Positions 59,001-64,000 of a stretch of DNA of 64,000 nucleotides are shown here, in pieces (position 1 is the stretch's first letter; every line of letters starts with the position of its first letter). The stretch is from Monoplex corrugatus. Taxonomy: Eukaryota; Mollusca; Gastropoda; Littorinimorpha; Ranellidae. Location of the stretch: the NCBI GenBank assembly GCA_030674185.1, contig CM060307.1, positions 43,451,181 through 43,515,180 on the forward strand, read 5' to 3'. The position numbers and the translations under genes are program-made. The notes below the pieces were generated by a model. It did no database searches. It was not told the origin of the DNA and saw only the letters and a program-made list of their open reading frames with translations.

Positions 59001-60476
59001 TAACTACCATTATAACTATCATGACTTTTTGAGATTTCAGTCATCTTTCATCATCAGCAATACCTGGGGTCCGTGTGTGGCAACTAACAACTTAACAAGC
59101 CAAATTCAAAAAAATGTTGACATTAAAGTGGTTTCATGAGTTAAAATATTGTTTTTCCATACTTGACAAGGTAATTAATCATTCACTGGGTTAATTACCA
59201 AAACTATTTTGACTATTCCTAATTTTTTATCATCTGATGTCTGTGTGTGACAAATAACAAACTAGAACTCCAATAACTGAGGAAGCTCTGTTTCCATGAG
59301 ACAAGGTTTTATTATTTCAAGCTCATTAAGATAATCAATCAATTACAGGGCTAATTATCAAAACTATTATTAGTTACAGGGGTTTTGTTTTATTTTGTTT
59401 TGCCTTGTTTTAATCATCAGTATAACCAGGAGACTAACTATATGTGACAAATGATAAACCAGAATTCCAACAACTGTGGAAGTTGTAATGATTCTATGAC
59501 TCATGTATGTTATATTGTTGTTAAGCTTGTCAAGGCAACTAACTGATTTCTGGGTTAATAACCAAAACTATTGCGATTACTCATGCTTTTTAATCATTAT
59601 TAATACCTGGAATCTTGTGTGTAGCAAACAACCAGCCAGAATTACAACTGAACAAGTGTTGAAGTTATAGGCCTAATGATTTCAGTACTCTCAGGTAGAT
59701 TTCTTTTTTTATACAAATTATAGCCTAGAGCTAATTTAACTAAGTAATTAAATTTTATCTTTAGAATTACTAAATTAGAGCTAAATTTTATCATCCCATA
59801 TATATAGGCCTATAGTTTAGCTGTCTTACACTTACACTACAGTCTTTGTACTGTGAAAACTTTTCTGGTAATATTCAGTTTTTGCTCATTGATTAATTCT
59901 TTACAAAGTTATGTTCTCTTACAGTCAAAAAACAAGGCAAATAACAACAGTTTCCGCTAAGTAAACCAAGGTAGCCTAACTATTTCATTAAAAGAAAAAT
60001 AAAAGGTTAGGAGGCCTACAAATTGTATAATTTCAAAATTTCCAAACTTTTGTCAAAATCAACCAACAGAGTATCTTTTTATTCCACTGGAATGAATTGT
60101 TTCTGTCTCATAAGTAATACCAATTAAAAAATTCGTTTTGTCATATAGGCCTAACTAGAAACGAGAACCATAACTTTGAAACGACTGTGCCAATCAAGAA
60201 AAAAACTACAGTCAATAGAAAGGTTTTTATTTATCCAAGATTATTATGCCCTTCGCGAGCTTATCAGCTGTCGGACCTTAATAATTTCATTAAGCCTTTA
60301 GAATGAAACATATGGTGAACTTATTAGATCTAGCCTACAAAATCAAATATTGAAATACTCAAAATAGAATCATTTTGCCACTTACACCGAAAGGAATGAA
60401 AGGCGACGCTGGAATTAGAGTCAAAACTCTTCCCAAGTCGAAGTTCGTGAACCTCGTTGTCAACCGGCAGAGACAT
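32463..60476 (-). CDS. EAF: ELL-associated factor (EAF) homologue, seven exons
   Basis: EAF proteins bind ELL and take part in the super elongation complex that stimulates RNA polymerase II in the nucleus. Exons on the minus strand: 60476-60386, 58019-57925, 49434-49298, 45724-45576, 38390-38310, 34337-34281, 32506-32463. Every junction has GT..AG and the phases match; the sum is 654 nt, 217 residues plus stop, a little shorter than vertebrate EAF1/EAF2 (about 260-270). The N-terminal EAF domain is clear: [23 protein letters not shown] across the first junction, [35 protein letters not shown]. The middle is Ser/Pro/Thr/Lys-rich; an acidic [10 protein letters not shown] stretch follows, and the end is [13 protein letters not shown], the conserved EAF tail. 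The introns hold nearly all mobile elements of the right half. No promoter motif was recognised. Confidence 0.93.
32520..33350. other. EAF intron 6, no other gene seen
   Basis: AT-rich sequence without coding signal. A G-run lies at 32815-32821. Confidence 0.5.
33361..33590. repeat. CACG / CAGA / TAGA compound microsatellite
   Basis: Blocks of CACACG, then CAGACAGA, then TAGATAGA. Confidence 0.9.
33996..34187. mobile_element. Nested foldback MITEs with TTAACCC-type ends
   Basis: Four related terminal motifs occur. TTAACCCTTTGACTCCCTCA (33996) and TTTGAGTCCCTCATACTATC (34074) point inward from the left. GGTTGAGGGAGTCAACAGG then TTA (to 34144) and GATGAAGGAGTCAAGGGATT (to 34186) point inward from the right. 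The inner pair is one MITE of the 12521 family; the outer pair looks like the same family around it. Confidence 0.6.
34281..34337 (-). CDS. EAF: EAF exon 6
   Basis: 57 nt; acceptor TGTTTCAG, donor CTCA|GTGAGT. Encodes [19 protein letters not shown] in the frame set by its neighbours. Confidence 0.8.
34683..37170 (+). mobile_element. Jockey/RTE-like LINE, long but broken copy
   Basis: The end of an APE endonuclease ([12 protein letters not shown].., [12 protein letters not shown]) is followed, after a 231-bp insertion, by a linker ([27 protein letters not shown]) and reverse transcriptase: [74 protein letters not shown], and a basic C-terminus [19 protein letters not shown]. The catalytic YADD is intact. 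At least three frame breaks (near 35380, 35560, 35735 and again after 36870) make it inactive. It lies in EAF intron 5 (34338-38309), antisense to EAF. Copies at 1505-2755, 4985-5290 and 12900-13480 are the same family. Confidence 0.88.
34790..35020 (+). mobile_element. CR1-like LINE 3' UTR insertion with 5-bp target duplication
   Basis: GTAGT occurs at 34785-34789 and again at 35021-35025. Removing 34790-35025 restores [12 protein letters not shown] across the host LINE. The insert matches the 3' UTR at 11965-12240 (CTCTATAATTTTCC, an internal GTGCGT run, TTTGCGCTATATAAAT, ATT tail). Confidence 0.92.
37398..37437. repeat. Inverted repeat, 15-bp arms
   Basis: TTTGTACTTCATTAA at 37398-37412 is the exact reverse complement of 37423-37437; the spacer is 10 nt. 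Confidence 0.9.
37555..37695. mobile_element. 141-bp foldback element
   Basis: The two halves form an almost perfect hairpin. TAACTACAGATGTGCAGAGG at the left is matched by CCTCTACACATCTGTAGTTA at the right; GAATCATTTCTGTATAAG and CTGTAGAACG are also matched. The loop (about 37613-37637) is AT-rich. Confidence 0.85.
38310..38390 (-). CDS. EAF: EAF exon 5
   Basis: Acceptor TCTTTTTCAG at 38391. [20 protein letters not shown] is an acidic segment like the EAF transactivation region. Donor GGAAC|GTGAGT. Confidence 0.85.
38743..39238. repeat. 36-bp satellite array, about 14 copies
   Basis: Unit TCTCATTATGCTGCACTATG then GATCAGCACCCTTTTC. Period 36 keeps three plus frames open ([16 protein letters not shown] 12-residue repeats), which explains long ORFs without implying a gene. 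Some units lack six bases. A lone unit occurs at about 40494-40530. Confidence 0.93.
39541..40764 (-). mobile_element. piggyBac-like TTAA element, non-autonomous
   Basis: TTAA at 39541 and 40761. The ends TTAACCTTTTCACAAC and, inverted, TTAAGCTTTTCGCGAC are similar. Minus-strand frames at about 40450-40080 read [18 protein letters not shown] then an Asp/Glu/Ser-rich run ([13 protein letters not shown]), like the acidic N-terminus of piggyBac transposases. A single 36-bp satellite unit sits inside at 40494-40530. The catalytic domain is absent. Confidence 0.55.
41029..41200. repeat. GTGTAT and GT microsatellite
   Basis: Nine or so GTGTAT units, then GT dinucleotides and GTGCAT interruptions. 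Confidence 0.95.
41556..42980 (+). mobile_element. piggyBac-like TTAA element with verified empty site
   Basis: TTAA at 41556-41559 and 42977-42980. The termini TTAACCCATTCAGTGCC and, inverted, TTAACCCTTTCAATGCC differ at two of 17 positions. The empty site is seen in the related repeat at 112-115 with one TTAA. Subterminal palindrome GTCAGCTGAC near 41581. Only the N-terminal part of a transposase-like frame is kept. Confidence 0.8.
41804..42073 (+). pseudogene. Truncated piggyBac-like transposase N-terminus
   Basis: ATG at 41804; [10 protein letters not shown], then [19 protein letters not shown] and a long Asp/Glu/Ser run, stop at 42071-42073, 89 codons. piggyBac transposases begin with a similar acidic segment; the DDD core that should follow is absent. 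Confidence 0.55.
43573..44029. repeat. 59-bp satellite array, left part
   Basis: Starts of TCAAAACATGG at 43573, 43632, 43691, 43750, 43809, 43868 and 43927: seven copies, exact 59-bp spacing. The array ends in a unique block CATCAAAGCTGTGACAGGCT through CTTGTCTCATG that also closes the right part. Confidence 0.95.
44033..45100 (+). mobile_element. piggyBac-like TTAA element inserted in the satellite
   Basis: TTAA at 44033-44036 and 45097-45100. The ends CTCTTATTGTCC are perfect inverted repeats, followed by GCAAG / GTAAG. Subterminal palindromes GCCGACTGAGTCGGC and GCTGACTCAGTCAGC. The TTAA matches the TTAA inside the 59-bp unit (GTCTTAACTCAAAAC), so the array was split by the insertion. 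Confidence 0.82.
44282..44467 (+). pseudogene. Short transposase N-terminus in the TTAA element
   Basis: 61 codons: [20 protein letters not shown], then Asn/Ser/Asp-rich (ISDSDEFSD), then a stop. It has the same layout as the frames at 41804 and 40450: an EAxxx(I/L) helix followed by an acidic Ser/Asp run. Confidence 0.5.
45101..45385. repeat. 59-bp satellite array, right part
   Basis: Units start at 45102, 45161, 45220 and 45279, then the same closing block as the left part. Confidence 0.95.
45576..45724 (-). CDS. EAF: EAF exon 4
   Basis: Acceptor TTAATCAG at 45725; the first A completes Arg, then TEGSSKAQ as in other EAF proteins, then a Ser/Thr/Pro/Lys-rich stretch. Donor GACAAAG|GTGTGA at 45575. 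Confidence 0.87.
45855..46212. repeat. ~100-bp tandem repeat, about 3.5 diverged copies
   Basis: Each unit has AATGTTTGTAAG, AATGATTTGTAATTAA, GATGGAAATGTAAAGGAG and AATTAACAAACAG in order; lengths vary between about 98 and 117 bp. In EAF intron 3. Confidence 0.85.
46440..47745 (+). mobile_element. CR1/L2-like LINE relic, interrupted
   Basis: Decayed frames give [21 protein letters not shown] (46480-46550), [17 protein letters not shown] and LQWLPIKFQ (46750-46860), and [20 protein letters not shown] (47645-47710). Between about 47012 and 47600 unrelated sequence starts TTAACCCTTCCCTGCC, resembling the TTAA elements, but no right end was found. Confidence 0.7.
48213..48364. repeat. 76-bp tandem duplication, two copies
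   Basis: GAGTGGAAGATTGATAGTTT starts at 48213 and 48289; the copies look identical. The duplication is recent. Confidence 0.92.
48370..49200 (-). mobile_element. LINE reverse transcriptase relic
   Basis: Minus-strand frames read [38 protein letters not shown] (the RGVxQGCxxSxLLFN motif), [14 protein letters not shown], then [16 protein letters not shown]. Several frame breaks and local duplications (CAGTCACTGTTCCCTATTGT twice; GATGAAAAGGATGATCT twice). This is not the 34683 family. Confidence 0.75.
49298..49434 (-). CDS. EAF: EAF exon 3
   Basis: Acceptor TTTGTACAG at 49435. Encodes [42 protein letters not shown] and two bases of Arg. Donor ACAAG|GTGAAG. This is the most diagnostic EAF exon. 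Confidence 0.93.
49458..49513. repeat. TA microsatellite
   Basis: TA-rich run right behind the EAF exon 3 acceptor, self-complementary. Confidence 0.9.
49515..51600. other. EAF intron 2, left part; no confirmed gene
   Basis: Short ORFs without features. On the minus strand near 50189-50125 an acceptor-like TTTAG leads into [17 protein letters not shown] and a stop; see findings. Confidence 0.4.
51630..51646. repeat. Poly-C tract
   Basis: About 17 C in a row. Similar tracts occur at 55887-55909, 60618-60640 and 61083-61098. Confidence 0.9.
51832..55800 (+). pseudogene. Decaying multi-exon DDE-transposase-like gene nested in EAF intron 2
   Basis: Opposite in strand to EAF. The main exon runs from about 51828 (after TTTTCAACAG, so a 5' untranslated exon probably lies upstream) to 54322 (ATG|GTGAGT). 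It encodes a basic N-terminus ([22 protein letters not shown], many Lys/Arg), a CLCEYC and later CHNC pair, then acidic-residue motifs in RNase H-like order: [45 protein letters not shown], and a Cys-rich [15 protein letters not shown]. Further exons follow with canonical borders: 54584-54830, 54999-55114, 55323-55405, 55633-55800. The last two encode [21 protein letters not shown] and [13 protein letters not shown]. Frame breaks occur at about 52605, 53605, 53990, within 54584-54830 and before 55323. The family is one usually left uncharacterised in invertebrate genomes. Domestication was possible once; this copy looks dead unless the indels are assembly errors. Confidence 0.65.
55801..57920. 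other. EAF intron 2, right part; no gene seen
   Basis: Poly-C at 55887-55909. AT-rich, with frames that carry no recognisable domain. Confidence 0.5.
57925..58019 (-). CDS. EAF: EAF exon 2
   Basis: Acceptor TTTTCAG at 58020; AT completes a Tyr codon, giving [11 protein letters not shown]. Ends CCACATGTACAG|GTTTGG in phase 0 after VPHVQ. Confidence 0.92.
58880..59690. repeat. Degenerate ~160-190-bp tandem repeat, about 5 copies
   Basis: A block of the type GTCCGTGTGTGNAACANANAAC followed by AGAATTCCAACAACTGTGGAAG recurs at about 58911, 59069, 59239, 59431 and 59612. Between them, GGGTTAATTACCAAAACTAT blocks also repeat. Lies in EAF intron 1. Confidence 0.75.
59700..60385. other. EAF intron 1, remainder; nothing seen
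   Basis: AT-rich sequence with no open frames of note up to the exon 1 donor. Confidence 0.5.
60386..60476 (-). CDS. EAF: EAF exon 1
   Basis: ATG at 60476; encodes [18 protein letters not shown] onward to FHSFR plus one base. Donor GGT|GTAAGT at 60385. The alternative GTGTAA donor three bases earlier would break the conserved RYDF junction. Confidence 0.9.
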
Positions 60477-61037
60477 TCTTTCTTTTCAAATTTCTTTCAG
60501 CTCGTTCTTGTTAGAAGAAACCACCACCTTCGGTAATCCCAAGTCTGACACTTTGTTACAAAAACGGAAATAATATCTTGTGCACAAAAACCGGAAACCC
60601 CATTACTTCCGTTTTCTGGTTCCCCCCCCCCCCCCCCCCCCTGCCGGCATACGAGAAAGGGGAGAACAGTCATTCGCCAAGCCCCTTAACTAAAGAAACA
60701 AACCTTTCCAACAAACTCTTTTTCTTCTAACTTTTGTATTTATCAAGAACTCTCTTCCTGATATTAATTGAAAGGGATATGTTGATACGAACGCATTTCG
60801 TTTTCTTCAATGCTGTTTTAGGGCCAATTTTGCTGGATTATTTCTAATGTGCAACTGTGCTGCCTGTGAGATGACTTCCCAGATATTTAAACTTATCGAC
60901 TTTTTTTTTTTCTTTTTTTTTTTTAGATCAGATTTTTTTCCCACAAAGCTTTGTGGGAGAGTACAGGGAATCTTGCTATTTATCTTTTACATAATTCTAA
61001 GGTGATGAAATTAGATGGACAGAGGTAGTGCATGCAT

Positions 61038-61085
<48 letters not shown>

Positions 61086-61871
61086 CCCCCCCCCCCCCTT
61101 TGATATCGCTGTTTATGATGGTGTCTTCTCTTTGTCCCTTGGTCTTTCCTCTTCTCTGGTGGGCTTCTTCGTGATGGTGTCTTCTCCTTGTTCCTTGATC
61201 GTCCCTCTTCTCTAGTAGACTGCTTCAGGAGTTTGCTTTGGTGACTCATATGTTGGTTTTGTGTGGATAGAGTAGCTCTGGCATCAGTTGTTTGTTGCTG
61301 TTTTCTTGGGTTCTCCTCTCTTGTTCCTTGTCTTCATGGTTTGTTGCAGGAATCTCTAGGTGCATCATTCAAGACTATCACACATTCATTTATTCAGTTA
61401 ACATTCGGATTAGTTGTCATTCATTCAGTTTTTGGTTAGTATAGCAAGATCCCCGCTTTCATCATTTCTCCATTGAGTGTTTGCTCTCTTTATTTTTTGT
61501 CTTCCTGTTAGAAGGCACAAATGATATGACATGTTATTTAGTAACAGCAAGCAATAGTCTTTTTGATATAAATTCAGAACACAACATATCTACCCGTCAA
61601 TCTATTAGATGGACAACAGAACATTCATCACTGTTTCATACTTGTAATTGTATGTCGGGGCTGTTTACGCATGACTGTATCCAAACCATGGTTTGTATTT
61701 GTTATTGGATGGCTAGGTTAATGGTACATCCCGCTCTTTTTGCTACGGTACATTCTGCTCTTTTTGCTCATAGGTTTCTTAGTCGTAATTCAGTTTCAAA
61801 TATAAGTTGTAGATTTTTGCATTTGCCATATTTGAATTTGGAGACAGATAGTCCATCTACCAGTAATATAT
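60477..61871. other. Region upstream of EAF; simple repeats, no gene confirmed
   Basis: Should hold the EAF promoter and 5' UTR. A poly-C tract at 60618-60640 lies about 145 bp above the start codon. T-runs near 60900 and a CT/C tract at 61037-61098 follow. A 147-codon frame (61481-61924) is mostly flank and runs into the retrotransposon; no domain is seen in it. Confidence 0.5.
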
Positions 61872-64000
61872 GTTGGAATTTCCGTGTGCGTGTGGAAGGA
61901 GATTCACCACCAAACGCGGCATGAAGATCCACAGGACAAAAATGGGCTGTTTGAAGACACATACGAACCAGCAGCAGCGCACTGCGATAGCAGGTGAGAC
62001 GTTGGATGACCAAGGCCAGGAATTAAACCATAGTGCCAAGGACATCCACGCTGACGGTTCTGATGCGGATTTTGCACAAGCTCTTAACGCCAAACGTGGA
62101 AAACTCAATTTGCCGCCTGCCGGTGCAAAAGAACAATGGGAGAAATTAGATGAGGAACTTGTCCTTAAGCTGAATGCGCTAATAGGGAACAGTACGCTGG
62201 AACACAAACTTGACACATACGGAGACATCATATACTCTATCTGCAGGGACACTTATGGAGTGAAGCAGCCAAAGACAAAAACGCCTCCCCAGAAATCCAG
62301 AAGACAGCAACAGATGGAGAGCATCCGGAGGGAGAAAGGAAGCTTAAAAAGCGAATGAAAACTGCCTCAGAATTCGAGAAGCAAGGGCTCCTGGAACTCT
62401 GGAAAGATCTGAAGGCCAAACACAATGCTCTCAGCAAAGTGGAATCAGCAAGGCGAAGAAAGAGCAAAAAGAAGAAGACTCAAGATCGTTTCTTCAAAGA
62501 TCCCTTTGACTTTGCAAGAAAGCTGTTTGAACAACCCAAATCAGGGACTCTCACAGTGGGCAAGGAAACCCTAGAGCAGCATCTCAGGGAAACATATTCC
62601 GATTCTCAGCGCGAGGCACCACTTGAAATCCAGAATCTGGTTTGGCCTGCAGCGCCAGAAGGAAAATTCAATAACAAACCACCAACACTGGATGAAGTGA
62701 AGAACGTAGTAAAGAAAGCCAGAGCCAAGTCAGCACCTGGACCAAACGGAATACCATACCTGCTCTACAAGAAATGCCCAAAAGTGCTCGAGTGGCTCCA
62801 CAAGATGATTCGATCAGCATGGAGGAACCAGAAGATCAGCGACCAATGGATGAGAGCTGAAGGAGTGTACATTCCGAAGGAGCAGAACTCCAGCAGCATC
62901 AATCAGTTCAGGCCAATATCACTTCTGAACGTCGAGGGGAAAATCTTCTTCTCTGTTATGGCAGCAAGATTGACAAAATACCTGACTGAAAACAAGTATC
63001 TGGATATGTCAGTCCAAAAGGGAGGCATACCAGGAATGCCTGGATGCTTGGAACATGCCACGTTGATTTGGGATGCCATCCAAAAAGCAAGAACAGAGAA
63101 GAGAGACATTGACGTAGTTTGGCTTGATCTGGCGAATGCATATGGATCAGTTCCACACGATATGATCCAGCTGGCTCTTGAAATGTATCACATCCCAGAA
63201 AACATCCGAACAATGCTGAGGAAGTATTTCCAAGGGTTCTCAATGCGGTTCTCTACCAAAGAATACACCACGGATTGGATAGACCTAGAGGTGGGCATTG
63301 CAATGGGCTGTGCAATCTCTCCCATACTGTTCGTGTTGGCAATGGAAGTCATCTTGAAAGCTGCAATGAAGAGTTCAGGTCCAGTGAATCTGGGAGATGG
63401 ATACCAGATGCCTCCTCTGAAAGCTTTCATGGATGACACAACAGTCTTGTCCACGGATGAGGAAGAGACACACCAAATCTTAAAGCAGCTGGATGAGCTG
63501 GTGGCCTCTTCAAGAATGAGGTTCAAACCTAAGAAATCCCGAAGTCTCTCACTGCGAAAAGGAAAAGTGGCAGATTCAGTCAAATTCATGGTAGCCAACC
63601 AAGCCATCCCCACTGTCACAGAAGAGCCAGTAAAAAGTCTCGGAAGATGGTATGATGACTCCCTGAAAGACACACAAAGGGGATGTGAAACCAAGCAAAC
63701 AGCAGAAGAAGGCCTGAAGAAAATAGATAACTGCGGACTGCCAGGCAAATACAAAGTCTGGTGTCTACAGTTCATGCTGATACCAAAGCTGCTGTGGCCA
63801 CTGCTAATCTATGACATTTGCACCAGCACAGTCGAAGCAATGGAAGCCAAAATCAACAAATACACAAGAAAATGGCTCGGTGTCCCACCTGGTCTCACTG
63901 ATGTTGCATTCTACTGTCGTCAAGCAATGCTGAAGCTACCTCTGAAATCCATAGTGGAGGAATACAAAGTTGGAAAAGCAAGACTGTTGAGCATGCTGGA
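61872..64000 (+). mobile_element. RLE-type non-LTR retrotransposon, copy 3, 5'-truncated and cut by the window end
   Basis: Identity with copies 1 and 2 begins abruptly at GTTGGAATTTCCG, corresponding to residue 5 of the polyprotein. The preceding host sequence is AGTAATAT followed by AT. The element continues past the window, so its 3' end and tail are not seen. Confidence 0.9.
61874..64000 (+). pseudogene. Retrotransposon polyprotein, copy 3, frameshifted
   Basis: The first frame (LEFPCACGRRF...MESIRREK) stops at 62358 because one A is missing from the AAAAGG run near 62336. After it the correct sequence continues in another frame with the RT motifs present (VWLDLANAYG near 63118-63150, FMDD near 63429). 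No start codon of its own is kept. It therefore cannot give a full protein. Confidence 0.88.

Overview
The window is eukaryotic and fits a mollusc, most likely a gastropod. The evidence is long introns with GT..AG borders, very heavy simple-repeat load (TG, TC, TTC, ATT, ATC tracts), several LINE families, tRNA-derived SINEs, TTAA-flanked DNA transposons, and a multidomain receptor of the GRL101 type first described in the snail Lymnaea. No bacterial-style operons, rRNA, CRISPR or convincing stand-alone tRNA genes were seen. The species cannot be named from the sequence alone.

Two host genes account for most of the layout. On the plus strand, about 8.2-27.4 kb, is a GRL101-like receptor built from CUB, LDLa, C-type lectin, LDLa, leucine-rich repeat and 7TM segments. 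Six exons (8765-8978, 9459-9814, 11147-11303, 12280-12499, 20300-20930, 25559-27373) join in matching phase. On the minus strand, 60476 down to 32463, is an ELL-associated factor (EAF) gene of seven small exons spread over 28 kb. All its exons join in phase to a 217-residue protein ending in a [14 protein letters not shown] tail. Its introns hold most of the mobile DNA of the right half.

Region by region: 0-8 kb is repeats, SINEs, LINE relics and a broken acidic-repeat reading frame. 8-27 kb is the receptor gene. Two nearly identical 3.6-3.9 kb non-LTR retrotransposons sit in its consecutive introns in opposite orientation (15211-19122 plus; 21010-24603 minus), bracketing one receptor exon. 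29-31 kb is a CR1-like LINE. 31-60 kb is the EAF gene with its intronic load: minisatellites, a jockey/RTE-like LINE split by a second LINE tail, foldback elements, three piggyBac-like TTAA elements, satellite arrays, and a nested, decaying DDE-transposase-like gene at 51.8-55.8 kb. From 61872 to the window end is a third, 5'-truncated and frameshifted copy of the same retrotransposon.

The least ordinary object is this retrotransposon. It has one long ORF with an N-terminal zinc finger, a reverse transcriptase with an FMDD box, a CCHC-like knuckle and a restriction-like endonuclease. A tRNA-like segment follows at the 3' end, then an A-run, then a 154-bp terminal unit that folds into nested stems. 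In one copy the A-run plus the 154-bp unit is present at both ends, giving an LTR-like outline to an element that is otherwise R2/Hero-like.
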